A DNA stretch of 64,000 bases from Symbiodinium microadriaticum (taxonomy: Eukaryota > Sar > Dinophyceae > Suessiales > Symbiodiniaceae), in assembly GCA_001939145.1 (NCBI GenBank), contig LSRX01000508.1, positions 340,501 to 404,500 of the forward strand, given 5' to 3'. How positions within the stretch are numbered: the stretch's first letter is position 1; every line of letters begins with the position of its first letter. Below are positions 10,240 to 22,954 of the stretch, in pieces. The notes beneath the pieces were generated by a model that did no database searches, was not told where the DNA came from, and was given only the letters and a program-made list of their open reading frames with translations. The position numbers and the translations under genes are program-made.

Positions 10240-13200
10240 TGTTGTTAATGAAGCTGTTCTAGATTTCTTGAAGAAAGATGGTAAGAGGGCATATAGGATC
10301 TATAGGTTTATAGGGTATATAGGGTACATGAGGTATTGCTGTCATTATTACTGTTATTTTCATTAATGTCATCGTTGTTACTTTTACAGTATTACTGCCA
10401 TTCTTATTGTTATTTGTTACTATAATTGTTATGAGTATCATTGTTGGTAGTACTATTGTTATTATTGCTACCGTCAATATTATGCATTATTACTAGTATT
10501 AGAATTATTGCTATTAGTATTATGGTTATTGTTATTATTACTATGTTTCAGGCCTGGGTTTGAAGGCTTCCAGCCCTAGGCTCGAGACCGACAGAGGGCT
10601 GCTCAGAATTAGGGGTACCCTTTTTTGGCATCCTTATTATAGGGATTCTATCATACTGGCGTCTATTTTGGGGTCCCCAAACTATGGAAATCCCACAGGA
10701 CCCTAAACCCAACACCCTCAACCTCAATTCCAAACCCGAAGCCAAGAAGCCGTGCCTGCAGATGATTGAAGATCACTATCTACCAAACGAAACTATCCCC
10801 CCCCCCCCCTCCTCGCCAACTCTGAAAAGTGCGGAAATTCGGGAACCCTGAAAAGTTGAAAAATGCTACGAAAATGAACGGAAGTCTGCGCGCTGGGGTC
10901 CAACTACAAGGGTCGTGCCTCTTTACCAGTAGTGATACTGCTGTCCTGTGATTGCAATTACTGTTGGTGCCTTTGCTAAGCTTACGACCAAGCTTACGAC
11001 CGTCATAATTGTCGCTGTTGTTATTGATGCTGGTAGTAGCGTTTCTATGATCGCCATCAAAACTGTAATTATTTTGCTACCAACATTATTACAAGTTCTG
11101 CTAGTAATACCGAACGCATTTGTTACTTGGCTACTTTTATCACTCTTACAACTCTTGGTGACTACCTAGCCATGTTCATTCTCATCTGCTGATGCCATAA
11201 TGGGCCATAACTACACTCACTACACTTGGTCCGATTCGGATTCCTATGGCTGTTGCCACTGTGTTGCTGTCATCTTTGCTAACGCTCGTATAGTTATGAT
11301 CAGAGCATGTACACAAACATATGCATTCATTCCATTCGTCCAACATGTCTGGGTGCCTTGCAACGGCAAGCATCGTAGAAGCCATTTAGCAGCCGTCAGA
11401 TCTGGGCCTAAAATACATGGCTGAAGCGGTGATAATCCAGGCGAGGCTTGCTTGCTGCTAGGGCTTGGTGTTAGTATGACTACGTTATTGTATTTGGGTT
11501 GTTATAACATTATTGTTGTTATCATCATTAACAATAATCTTAGAACGACCCTCATGCAAGCCAGCTGATGGACCATCGCTTAGAAATCTGTCAGGCCAAG
11601 GCATCGTGTCCCACACTGAAGTAACTTCCCACACTCAGAAGTATGAAGTACAACAAGTCCTCCCACAACAAACATAACCATCCATGTTTTTCAACTTGGT
11701 CGTGGCTCCTCTTCTAACATCACCACGTGGCATTTTCACACAGAGCACAACTCTTCAAGATCAGGTTAACATCCCTAATCTAGCACCATCCACTAGAGCA
11801 ACCTGAGATGCGCGTTATGTATGTAAGGCCCTGCTTCATTGGTCGAACGCTTCGTCAATACACGGACCTGTCGAAACTCTTGGCTCTGAGTCCCTGGCAG
11901 GATATCTTCACAGCCACTGCCCCCAGAGCTCTGAAGGTGCGACGAAAGCCGCCAAGTTTTTTACAGGCAACACGCATTTGGCTCCCATTCCTTGAGCCAG
12001 CTGCATCATATCGATGCTCTGTGACGTGGAATGGCTTCATGTGTCTGCGAATTCCGCCTTAACAGCACACATCGGCAGCATCATCACTTGTGTCGACCAT
12101 GCATCAGCATTCCCGCTATGAGTATTTGGCATGATGAAACTTCAAATCTCAGCTAAGCCCACCTGGTCCCACCCTGCCTGATGTGCTACTCGGGCGTGGT
12201 GGCACGCATGGTGGCAGCTCCCAAAGGTCGGCCTGCGGGCAAGACATGTTATCAGCAGGCATAGGATATCATAGGATCCCCTACCAACCCAAAGACTTAG
12301 ATGAAATCTCTGATAGTTCTGGCGTTGATGGCCCTTGTTGGGACCGCAACGTTCGCACGGAAGCAGCTAAGAATCATCTTCAAAAGGTTTGAAGGGTTTT
12401 GTGGGCTTGAATGTAAACCTGAAACCTGTAGGAGCAATGCTTCAGAGCACGGAACTTCCACAATCTTTCTCGAATTATTTATACAGTACCAGAATACAAT
12501 AATAATCAGATACTGTAATCCATTAATCTGGTGCCAGTTCCTCCTTCCAGTCTCTACTTCAGTTGCAAAAGACAAGCTGCACGCGTATCATAGGAACATC
12601 TTCCGGAAGCCTTCAGACCATCGCGCGCAAGGAAACCATGGTGGATCGCAAGCCTCGCAGAGCCGAACAAAACCCAACAATGCAGAATGATGACATTTGC
12701 ATATGTATAATGGTTGGAACGGTTTCTGACTCCTGGCAGCCATAAGCGGAAGTTGTAGTTGTTATGATACTCATCATCATAATCCTCCTCCACCCATCCT
12801 CCTCCTCATCCTCAATACTGACGACAATAATGACAATAACAACAGCAACACAACAATAATGATACTTGTACTTACTACTACTACACCAGCAAGTCCAAAT
12901 GGCAGATTGCAGCATCCTGAACAGAACCCTGGACAGCACCTCGGACAGCACCATGCCCGAACCGTGTTTGCCAGCATCCCACCCACATCCAACGTCAATA
13001 GTAACGCTGTCTGGGGAACCATCACCGTAGCAATGAACCAGTAATAGTCACCGAATGAACAAGAACCACCAACGACCATACTTGATGAGGATTACGACGA
13101 TGACTCTGGTGATGATGATGATGATGATGGTCATGGTTATGATTTTGATTCTGATGATGGCGGTGGTGATGACAATCATGACGACGACGATGGTTAAAGG

Positions 13201-14560
13201 GATGGCAGAATTGAACTAGCCCTACTTTCAAAAGCAACGCAATGATAGTGACATGAACGGCAGTAACAACAACAACAACAACAACAACAACCTCTACCAG
13301 GCCCAAAACCCAACAATATGTCAGGAATCACCAAACTCATGCTCTGTGACAGAACTCCTTCACCCTGTCTGCCGCCTGTGACGCCTGAAGCAGCCTCCGG
13401 CATCGCAGAACACGTCACAAATAGATATGAATTTGCTATATTTGCAACTATTGTTGCCATCATTCTCGTGATTGCTGTTGCTATTATTGCTATTCATGTA
13501 CTGCTGTCATTACTGCTGCGAGTGCACAAACTTGCTGGATGATTCTTCGGTAGAACCCTGTCAAGAAGAAGGGCATTTTTGTTGAGTTTCATTCAGACTG
13601 ACTGCACTATAAACGAACACTAGAGTCGCACGGATAGAATAAACAAAAAGAATAATCATAGTCTGCTATTATCCGCCAACGCTGGGGTTGATCCCCGGCG
13701 CGGTCAGTTTTTCTGTGCCAGCATTAAACCTTAGAGCAGACAGCCTCCTGATGACCGCCTAAAAAGTATGCTATTTCTTTATGCCAGAGGCTGCTTGATC
13801 TGGTGCGTATGATGATGGTGCAATGATCAAACTCCCCACAGCCGTAGCTTTGTTGTTGTTACTTTGTCCTGATGGCAGTGGTGGTAAGGGTGGTGGTAGT
13901 AGTGACAGCAGGGACTGTAGCGATGGCAGGTTTTTGGTCGGGGCATCATGACAAGTGAATTATGCTAGAAAGGCAAGAAGAATGAGAATAGCAATAAGAA
14001 TAATACTAATAACATAGCAATAAGTAACAGTGCTAAGTATGGTAGTGAAGGCATCTGTGCTGAGGTGTTGGCGGTGGGCAGCAGCGGGAGTTTATCATAA
14101 CAACCCCTGTATAAAATCCCAAAAAGTACCCTGACGATCCCTATGTAAGCACAAAAAAAGCCCTCGGATTCCCAACGGTGCCTCTCTGACAAACTCCACG
14201 ATGGCTCCCTGTACTAGCGGACTCGGATCTGGAAATGGAACAAAGAATCATATTGACATCGGTAATAAGGTAGTCATCATAGCAATAATAACAATAATCA
14301 CAATTCTAATAATAACAACAAAAATAGTAGTAATGACAATATATTAAAACTATTACTAGCAATACTGATAACAATAATCATAACAACAATAACGACAGTT
14401 GTGTAACATGATAACAACCAACTAGTGAATACCGCCCCAATGTCCGGAATACGCACAGGTCTAGAACCATGACCCGATGTTGGAAGGCCAAAACTGTAAC
14501 GCAGCAGCTTGCAGAGTCCTGAAAGAAGGTTAGCAGTTGCTCAGGACATTCTTATAGTCT
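10240..14560. other. AT-rich, trinucleotide-rich DNA without a gene
   Basis: Dominated by imperfect TTA/ATT/GTT/CAT runs (for example 10330-10550, 12760-12870, 13090-13200, 13965-14040, 14270-14400). It includes a C-homopolymer near 10798. Non-repetitive islands at 11800-12060 and 12300-12690 have open frames, but neither shows a domain or a convincing splice structure. Confidence 0.45.
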
Positions 14561-14564
14561 TATC

Positions 14565-14607
14565 CTTGTTATTGCTGCTGTTGTTGCTGCTGCTGCTGCT
14601 CTTCCTC

Positions 14608-14642
<35 letters not shown>

Positions 14643-14802
14643 GCTACTACCACTACTACTACCACCACTACCACCACCACTACCACTACCACTACCACTA
14701 CCACTACCACTACCACTACCACTACCACTACCACTACCACCACCACTACCACTACCACTACCACTACCACTACCACTACCAGTACCACCACCACTGGGAC
14801 GA

Positions 14803-14859
<57 letters not shown>

Positions 14860-14860
14860 T
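14565..14860 (+). repeat. Compound CTA/CCACTA microsatellite
   Basis: Nearly 300 bp made of GCTGTT, then CTA triplets, then CCACTA hexamers, then CTA again. The long frames on both strands are repeat translations (poly-Leu/Pro and poly-Val). Confidence 0.97.
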
Positions 14861-14971
14861 GATTACTATAAGAAGACCACTTCTGTCTTTACTAATATTA
14901 CAATTCTTGCTATTGTTTTACAACAGCATGCTGGGAATCCGCAGTTGCCACGACTCCTTTCACTTCACGTA

Positions 14972-15056
14972 CTGGTTCTTGGTAGGGAATAAGGGAATAC
15001 AGTATATGTAGGGGTTATACAGGGGTTGCATTCCCCTATTCCCTACTAAGAACCAG
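14972..15056. repeat. Short hairpin element
   Basis: Arms of 27 bp (14972-14998 and 15030-15056) are inverted copies with two mismatches, starting CTGGTTCTTGGTAGGGAATA. The loop is about 31 bp and contains two copies of the word AGGGGTT. The structure fits a small foldback or introner-type element; no direct-repeat target site was confirmed. Confidence 0.6.
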
Positions 15057-15261
15057 GAGATCGAATAGATGCAGCTCATTGACTTGGTTCGGGTCCCACT
15101 GTACATAAAGAATGCTCTGCATGGACTCCGGAATAACATGTATGTACAACGTGCCATGGAGTTCAAAACAGTCTCAAAGACTGTCAGTTCTCCAATCTTT
15201 TGTACGCCAAGGATTCAACTTCTGAAACCTTACGAGCACCATGCGTCAAAAACTGTTACTA

Positions 15262-15395
15262 CTATCATGATGCTTATTGTTATTGTTATTGTTGGAGCTG
15301 CTGTTCTTGTTATTGTTCCTGTTGTTGTTGTTGTTGATGATGATGTTGTTGCTGTTGTTGCTGCTGTTGGTGTTGTTATTGTTGTTGTTGTCGTT

Positions 15396-15432
<37 letters not shown>

Positions 15433-15475
15433 TTGTTGTTGTTGCTGTTGCTGTTGCTGTTGGTGTTATTCTTTC
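15262..15475 (+). repeat. GTT/GTC compound microsatellite
   Basis: Tandem GTT triplets with TTGTCG and GCTGTT hexamer stretches. Frames on both strands are repeat translations (poly-Val, poly-Thr, poly-Leu). Confidence 0.95.
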
Positions 15476-15639
15476 TGTGATTATTATCAGTACGATAATT
15501 GCTGTTACCATTGTTGCTGCTAGCGTCATGGCCAAAAACATGCTACGACTTGACAGTCCTAGCCTGTTTGACCACAGCGCTACCGGTTTCCCACTAGGTC
15601 AGCGACGACATGATCTCTTGCATCGAAAGTCACACTAAC

Positions 15640-17010
15640 TTCAAGAAGCCAAAGGATGAAACCCAGGAATCCTAGACAAGCTCTCCTGTCGCAGAAGCCT
15701 GTCACTTCTCCGCATCACTTTGGGTCCAAGAGGAGACCTGGAAAGTAGAGGCGCCTAGTGCTTCCCACTGGATGGCAGAATTGTTGTTTAGCCATGGCTT
15801 CGGCAACGGCAAAAAGAAGCAGCTATAAGTAAACCGCGAGCCGTGTTGAACTACTGAAACATAGCCAGCTCAACCTGTGTCTGAGTCTTCGAAGAGAATT
15901 CGTTCGTTAAGCGTATCGGCCATATCAGGCCATGTGCGTTTCGGGTTGCGCAGTTTGGGTCGGGGGTGTTCGTTTCGGGACGGGGGGCTGCGGCCTTTTG
16001 GCCAGTTCGGGCCCACGAGAGCCGCTGCTTCGAGTCTGCGGCCACCTAGCTTCTAAGTCAATAAGGACAAAGAAGTGTTAGCAAGGCTCCACAGTTTGCC
16101 TGGTTGGGTGATCGTTGATGCCGCTAAATCAGAGTCCCTCCAGCCCCTGCACGCAACAACTGCCTCGAAGCACGGAAGCTTGTTCTGCGAGCCTGCAAAG
16201 TCAAAACAGTGCGTGGACGGTTTTGCCTTTGTACACTACAAACGCCGCTAGCAGGTGGCACGAACAAAAAACAACAAGTACACTGCTCTTTAGGGTCATT
16301 GATGCTAGGTCTAGAGAGAAACCAGGCCAACACACAGATCAAAATGCAAGATGGTCAGGATTCTGCGTTGGAAATTCCAAATGCTGGTCATACACAAATA
16401 CGTTAACTGTGGATCTGCCGGCAAGAAGGTTCATCAAATGGTGAAATGTAGTTGTTGGAGCGGGCTACGGGCTATTTCAACCACTACTGCACTCAGATAG
16501 AGAAGGCAACCGAAGAATTCTACATCAGCTAGTTATGTCGAAATCGTAGCGAGAAAAGGAAGGAGAACAGCAACAAGAGTAACAACAGCAGTAGTAGCCT
16601 AGGCTGCAAGAAAACGATCTACAACAAATCTATGACAGCACGAATGCTAAAAGATGCAAGTCAGCCAGTCAGGTTTGTAACCATAATGGCATTGGCAACA
16701 ACACTAAAATGATAAGAGCAACGCCAACAGCGGGACCACAGCAGAATCAGCGGCAGCAGCAACACCAGCAACAGCATCAGCAGCAGCAAGCACAATTGAG
16801 GTCAGAACAAGGACAGTTGCAGTGCAGGATGAACCAAAATGGTACTGCTAGTTTTGGTATTGCTACAAGTGCAATGAGCAGAGGAAGGACTTATGCTCAT
16901 GAAAGACGGCCGCGGTGGTCCCTGTTTCACTTGTTCTGTCCATGCTTGCTTCTGAGTCTTCCAAGTCTGAAGTGCAGCAAACGGATCAGCCAACATCCAG
17001 CGGGCAATTA
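15640..17010. other. No confident gene
   Basis: Non-repetitive to about 16500, then CAG/CAA-rich near 16735-16795. Several short open frames but no domain. The minus-strand ankyrin gene to the right may have further 3' exons here, but none was identified. Confidence 0.35.
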
Positions 17011-17019
17011 CTGCTTTGG

Positions 17020-18193
17020 CTTGATCACCTCTTCCCTCAGAAGTCGGAGAGTCTCGTCTGTGGCGTTGGCATCCCTGCTGCATGCCCCCTTCCTCCTCGC
17101 TGCCCAATCCTCCGCAGTTCTTTTCTTCTTTTGCCCTGCCTAGCCAGGGGCAGCAGTAAAGACAGCATGATCCGCAGTGACCAATGATTGCAATCGTGGT
17201 AATGACGATGAAACTAAGCAAGGAGAGGAACAGCACCATTGACAACGTGCAAAAAAACAGCAAAATTGCATGACGCTCTGGCTAGGGGCTTTGGACTTTC
17301 GGGTTTGGGGCAATGCCCTCTATCACCATCATCGCTACTAGAACATTACTACTACTGCTACCGCTATTATGTGGTCAATACTTTTGCTATGGTTACTATT
17401 TTTGCTAGCGTAAAATACCATCATAGGTAGTAGAAGCAGCACTCCTGGATTGTTGGGTCTGCGCCCTTCTTCAAGAGAAACTTGATCACATCCGGGCGAC
17501 ATCTTTTTGCTGCCTGCGAGGGGGCGGTGGGGGGGGGGTCATCCAATAACAGCAATACCATATTAACAACGATAATATCATAATAATGGTGGTTCTTCAT
17601 GCGATTGGAAAATGTGGTTGCGCTATTGCCATGTGCTTTCTTTGAACTCTCTGCAAGAAGTGACTCCATCCGTCATAGACCATCCAGGGCTGTCCCCACG
17701 TATCAGGCTCAGCTTTCTGGCCTGGATCAGAACTGTGCTGCCATCCTTCACAGCCAGGCCGTTCACATTCGCATCCTTCGACAGCAGGAGGTCGAATGCA
17801 GCCACGAAAGCATCCCAGCCCACCTTTTCCTGGAGGAACCTCCGAGGCTTTCTGCTTTTGCAGGAAGCAGGTGCTTAGATCTTGCATAAAAACTAGATTA
17901 AGAAATAATAAGAACGACGATCATTGATATACAATAACATTAAGAATTCATAAAGCTTGCAGATCTCATGCCAGAATTGCCATCACCATGATCACGACAA
18001 GTATCTTTCCCAAACCTTGCAACTTCCTCGGCCCCCACCTGCTCTCTAACCATTGCATCAGCGTGGTATTCAATGCTACACTTACCATGTAACCTGAAAA
18101 GCCTAGAGTATCCCAGCCCGACACATGCAGCGCAAGGAGCTTGCTTAGAAGCACAGCCAGAGGGCGGCCAACGTCCATGTCAGTCGGCCCCAT
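17020..18193 (-). CDS. Ankyrin-repeat protein, several exons
   Basis: Several minus-strand exons carry ankyrin-type sequence. Reading 5' to 3': a possible exon at about 18185-18078 (hydrophobic, ending before a GTAAG donor); an exon at about 17860-17640 containing AAFDLLLSKDANVNGLAVKD, which has the ankyrin helix and hairpin; an exon at about 17514-17440 containing DVIKFLLKKGADPTIQ, a clear repeat end, preceded by a CAG acceptor; and an exon at about 17125-17020 containing RTAEDWAARRKG and ETLRLLREEV, which fits the next repeat. Introns between them are AT-rich. Ankyrin repeats mediate protein binding; the partner is unknown. Exon limits are approximate and both gene ends are uncertain. Ankyrin-repeat genes are numerous in dinoflagellates. 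Confidence 0.6.
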
Positions 18194-18199
18194 GACACC

Positions 18200-19075
18200 T
18201 TTCTATTCCTACTGTTGTTATGGTGTTGTCATTATTGTTATTGCATATCACTCGTCATGATCATGAGAGCTGTCGTTTTCATTATTGTCCGTTCAGATTT
18301 AGGGTATGCGTTCGTTCGCACAACGTTTGCGTACGGGAGTGTGCTACATCTCATATAGCGGAATTTCGAGTTGCCCACGTTTCAGACATGTAGTGTGTAG
18401 AGGGCTTCAGGTCCAGGTCCCGGCGCCAAACCTCTACCGCTGCTTTGCTTTCCCGCTTTAAGCAGGTGGGGGTCCTGCTACCGGACAGCCAAACGCTATA
18501 CATCTTACCGCTTGGTATGACATAGTGTGGCTAATGCAGCTGTTTGTTGTAGCAAGTATCACCCTGACAGACCCTTCAGGCTTGTGGCTTGTGAAGCATT
18601 AAGCAGCTTCAAGACCCAAGCATTGCTTCACAGCGATAGTTTATGCTCATGGCCGCCTAAGCCGCGCCTGGTTCATTGGCGCTGGCGCCTAAGTCGAGTA
18701 GAAGCGGAACGACAGGAAGCGCAATGTTGTTGATAGCCTTCCAGATGGATCTGCTTGCTTGGCCTTTTTTTGGCTTTGCTGCTGCGTATCTGTGCCATCC
18801 CCTAGGTCGGTCCTTTTGGCTTTAACTGTCGCCAGAATCCAAAGCACAAAATGATATAGTCATTTAAGGATTTGGTATTTATACTCTTGGGACATGATGT
18901 TCTGCCCTCCCCACCAAAGCCCCCAAATACCCCCGTACCCCACCCTGCCCTGTGCTTCAGTAACCAACCCCATCCCTGTTCCGGCCCGCCCGGCCCGGCC
19001 AAGGGATTCCTCAGCCTAGGCTCCCTCAAGGTTGTGGTAAGGCCAGATGGGATTACGCCTCGTGACTCGATTTTG
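18200..19075. other. No gene seen
   Basis: Mixed-composition DNA with short frames only. 18895-19020 is C-rich on the plus strand. No domain or array was recognised. Confidence 0.35.
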
Positions 19076-19079
19076 AACA

Positions 19080-19410
19080 AATTGTGCTCAGTTTTCTGCT
19101 CCGGTTTGGTGGATTGTGCTCTTTTCGGTGCTTCGGATTCGTAGATTGTGCTTGAAAATTGTGTTCGATTTTCTGCTCCAACTTCTGCTTTGGAATACGT
19201 CCAGGTTGTGCTTCCTTTTGTGATCGATTTTCTGCTTTGGAATTTCGGATTGTGGTGCTTGAATTTCTGCTCCAATTTCTGCTTTCGAATTTTGGATTGT
19301 GCGTCCAGTTTGTGTTCCATTTTGTGATCGATTTTCTGCTTTGGAATTTCGGATTGTGCTTCCAAGTTGTGCTTGAATTTCTGCTCCAATTTCTGCTCTG
19401 GGTTCTGAGC
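19080..19410 (+). repeat. Minisatellite, period about 105 bp
   Basis: The segment TTTTGTGATCGATTTTCTGC followed by TTTGGAATTTCGGATTGTG occurs near 19217 and again near 19321, with shorter submotifs (CTGCTCCAATTTCTGCT) between and around them. Long frames on both strands are products of the repetition. Confidence 0.75.
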
Positions 19411-19438
19411 AGCTTTTGTCTGATTTCAATAGGGCTCG

Positions 19439-19469
<31 letters not shown>

Positions 19470-19530
19470 AGAGAGAGAGGGAGAGGGAGGGGGAGGGGGA
19501 GAGGGAGAGGGAGAGGGAGAGGGAGAGGGG
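19439..19530 (+). repeat. GA/GGGAGA purine tract
   Basis: About 90 bp of pure purine on the plus strand, changing from (GA)n to (GGGAGA)n. It directly follows the 105-bp minisatellite. Confidence 0.95.
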
Positions 19531-19739
19531 ACGAGTCACAGGCACAAAGTCTCAACTCGGGCTACTAAAATGGGCACCACCAAAATCATATCTCCAGATG
19601 GGCTTATCCCCTTGTGCTTCCCCCGGTAGATAAACTTACTAGCAAAGCCTTCGCAGCAGGCCTGGGTCCTCCTCAACTCGCAGCTGGACACGCCATTCAC
19701 AGCTCAGGCCGCGTTGGCCAAACGCCAAGGTGACCGGTT

Positions 19740-20600
19740 TTGATTTCTGGCGGTCGTTGGTTTGTGTTTCTATCCAACTCCGGCACAGGCGCTTCGCTGC
19801 TCGTGTCCTCAGAACGTGCATCCGCGTTTGCTGGCAGCGGGCCTTTGCGACCTCCTGGATGCAGCCAGCCGGAAGAGACGACTCTCTGTGGCCACCCCTG
19901 TTGTTAAGGCCATGCTCTTGTCGGAGTCCCAGTTGGGAGCCCGGGCCTTCCTACTGTATCAGCAGTACCCCGTGGCCGCGGCCGCATACACCCTACTGCT
20001 TTTGTTGCCGAGCTGCGCTCTCGACTGGGTGTGCCTGAAGCTTCGGCGTATGCTGGTGCCCCAGATGTGACGGCATCCTCGACGCGCACTCCCACCATGC
20101 CGGGGTCTGTGCTGTGCGGGACGCTCCGCCACCATGCCGCCCGCGACCTGGTATTCAGTTGGGCTCCCGTGCAGGATTGCAGCTGGAAAAGGAAAAGGGG
20201 GAACTGCTGTTGCCCCAGCGGCCGGGGAAGGCCGCCTTGCTGGCAGACGCCCCGCCCTCGCCCAGGCATCGGTTGATGCTAGCGCAGCCGCTGCCTATGC
20301 GCAAACCAAAGCCGCCGTGTGCGCCGTGCGGGGAATATCCTTCATCCCCATGGTGGCTGAGACAACTGGCACATGGGATAAGAGAGCTGCCCGCATCTTG
20401 AAATTGATCGCTGCTGCGGCGGCGGCCCGGGAAGTCGAGGACAGATCTGCTATGACTGCCATCATGTTTCAAGAGCTTTCGGTCTGCATTTGGGGTTTCC
20501 GCGTGTGCGCCACCCTGCGGCGCCGGGCTGAGCTCCATGCCAGCACGCGTGCGGAGCCTGTGCGGTCGACAGCCGTGATGCTGGAGCCACCAGCCGTGTG
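19740..20600 (+). pseudogene. Probable retroelement protein fragment
   Basis: Two plus-strand frames (about 19790-20065 and 20200-20600) are GC-rich and Ala/Arg-rich, unlike the surroundings. The second contains TKAAVCAVRGISFIPMVAET followed by a helical, Ala-rich stretch and RRAEL. This layout resembles the extreme C-terminal part of non-LTR retrotransposon polyproteins that are common in dinoflagellates: a short hydrophobic strand, then V/M-ET-G-W, then an Ala-rich helix. No catalytic reverse transcriptase motif is present. The frames are offset and interrupted, so if the assignment is right this is a 5'-truncated, decayed copy. It could instead be an unrelated GC-rich gene. Confidence 0.35.
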
Positions 20601-20609
20601 AGCCGAGGC

Positions 20610-22050
20610 CTGTTCCCAACACCCCCCTTTCTCGACCCGAAATTTGAGGGGTTGGGTTGTAGGATTTTGGAGGCTTGCGGTGCTCTCATTTCGTGGTGGC
20701 ACCCTGATCTGACTGGGCCTGCTGGGGCTGGAGGTCGCAAGTGGTTCCTACCCTGTGAAGCAAGTTGCTGGATCCCGTGCATTCCCGTGCGCCATCCCGG
20801 CCATGCTTTGTACAGGTTTTGGGCCACAGCCTTCAGCTGCCGCTTCGGTATCAGTCTTGGAGTTGTAGGCCGTGCTTGCAGCTCAGCCGTCTCCCTATCG
20901 GGAGCTTTTTTGTCCTAATGTTTTGCACAGCATGCATGACCTGTTTCTGCAGAAATTGGAAGGCAGTTTTGCGCAAAAAAAGCTTTTAGATGTTCAGGGT
21001 GGTGTTTAGCAATTTCGTGTCATCCAGAGTGTTCTCTAATGGAATGGGACATGTACCATTTCTGTTGTCAATACCCAAATATACCCCTAACATGCCCAGG
21101 AGGAACCGAAGGAGGCCCACGCGATAGAGGAGCCGCATTACGCACAGGAGCCTGGGGGGGGGAGAAAATGTACAAGGAATCAAGAAGGAATAGGAGGAAG
21201 AGAAGAAAAGCCACGGGATAGAGGAACGGCAAAACTTGCAGGAGCCCTAGGCTTGGGCGGGGGGGCAAAAATAAACATCCCAGAGGTAGGGGCTTCCCAG
21301 GTTTCAGGAGGCTCAATTGGTCTGCTGGATTCGNTAAAGCCTAAACCCTAAACCCTACCCCTTTTCGGCCTGGCTCTGAGTGCAGGCCATGCAAACTCCA
21401 TTTGCCCGGGGGGGCCCAAAAAAAAAGCATGAAGAACACGTAGTTTGTTTTGCTTCCCCCGGGCTCCTGCAAGCTTTGCCGTTCCGCTATCCCGTGGCTT
21501 TTCTTCTCTTCCTCCTATCCCGTGGGTTTTCTTCTCTTCCTCCTATTCCTTCCTGAGTCCTTGCTATTCCTTCCTGAGTCCTTGTACCCCCCCAAGCCCT
21601 GGACGTAATACTGCTTCTCTATCTTATGGGCCTCCTTCTCTTCCTCCTTTCTTTCCAAGATAGGATGACATATCCCTAAACACTGGCTACGCAGAACTGG
21701 GGGGCCCGCAGGAAGCTTCTACAGAGGGTTTAGCTCCAGGGCGCACTAATTTCTTGATCCCGTGAATTGAACATAACAGTGTAGAGAATGTATGTTCTGT
21801 ATGATATGTATATGTGTAGCATGTACATGTAGAACAAGCTGTGTGGAGAGATATGCATTGATGGTGGCAGGTCCTATGTGGCCAAGGATCATGTTTGAAG
21901 AAACAAGTGGTCTCCATGAAGGCTAAATACTCGATGATAACATTTTGTGAAAGCCCCCTACGAGCACTAGTGAATTTGATCAAACGGTCGCCCCCTCCAC
22001 TACTTATCTGAAGGAGTGGAATAGGCTCCTCTCATTCGCTCGAAAACCAA
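20610..22050. other. No gene seen
   Basis: Includes a purine-rich patch near 21160-21220, a single unknown base at 21334, a short telomere-like word cluster at 21335-21360, and repeated pyrimidine phrases (CTATCCCGTGG, CTTCTCTTCCTCCTAT) at 21480-21650. No supported coding sequence. Confidence 0.4.
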
Positions 22051-22089
22051 GTGCTCACTCTGGCTCTGGAGGGAATGGAAGGAAGCTTC

Positions 22090-22690
22090 CCAATATCGCG
22101 CGGAAAGAGCCCCTAGCTGTCTTGATAGAGCGAGGAAAGTCCTCCACATTCTTTCTGCAGGAGAGTCCTCCCCACTCTTCGTCTACAAGAACCCGAAAAG
22201 ATTCCTGCTTTATGTGGCAGGAGCCAAGGGATGGTCCTCCCAACTCTGGCCAAGAGAATGACCTTCGCTGTCTCTCTGGAAAGGCGCGCGGGGAGTCTTC
22301 TTCAGTGTTGGAAGGAGCCAACGAGAATCCTCCCCACTCTTTCTCCGTAAAGAATGAAGGAAACTCCTTTCCGATCTTTTCTGCAAAAATAGTGGGGGAA
22401 ATCCCCCCCCCACTCTGACCCCTCTCCAGTCTTTCTTTGGAACGAATTCCCACTCCTAGCCTCTCAATATTTCCGTGGAAGGAACCCATGTTGAGTGGAG
22501 GGGATCCTCCCCACTCTTGCTGTGGGAAAGTGCTCCCCAGTTTTCTTGGAACAGCCCGCTGCTCAGAGTCCTCCCCACCCGTTCTTTTTTTGGAACGAAT
22601 GCTGGAGAGTCCTCCCCACTCTTTCTGCGTCAGGATAGTGTCCCCCATTAATTACTCTGAAAAGAGTGGAACAGAGTCCCTTCTAAGTCC
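22090..22690 (+). repeat. Degenerate repeats around AGTCCTCCCCACTCTTT
   Basis: The phrase TCCTCCCCACTCTTTCT and variants recur at about 22152, 22224, 22327, 22506, 22571 and 22611, separated by 40-100 bp of related sequence. The 197-codon minus-strand frame (22055-22648) is a translation of this repeat (recurring EWGG) and has no other sign of being a gene. Confidence 0.6.
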
Positions 22691-22761
22691 GTAAAACGCC
22701 TCAAAACACCCCCCAAACACTGCAAAAATGGTGGCACCACAGAGTTCCACTCTCCAGAACG

Positions 22762-22858
22762 AACTACTATTATTATTATTATTATTAGTAGTAGTTGTTG
22801 TTGTTGTTGTAGTTGTAGTTGTAGTTGTAGTTGTACTTGTAGTTGTAGTTGTAGTCGT

Positions 22859-22950
<92 letters not shown>
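22762..22950 (+). repeat. Compound ATT / GTTGTA / GTCGTA / GTA microsatellite
   Basis: Ordered blocks: ATT triplets, then TAGTTG hexamers, then TAGTCG hexamers, then pure TAG triplets. The poly-Val, poly-Thr and poly-Leu frames are repeat translations. Confidence 0.97.
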
Positions 22951-22952
<2 letters not shown>

Positions 22953-22954
22953 TC

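Noticed and set aside
13690-13735. Sequence resembling a tRNA T-arm (GGGGTTGATCCCC)
   Set aside because: The T loop is one base short, and no acceptor, D or anticodon stems could be paired upstream.
14509-14862. Long poly-Leu/Pro and poly-Val frames
   Set aside because: They are translations of CTA/CCACTA microsatellites on both strands, with no non-repeat coding part.
22055-22648. 197-codon minus-strand frame with recurring EWGG
   Set aside because: The recurrence comes from the underlying degenerate DNA repeat, and the plus strand is equally open in places.
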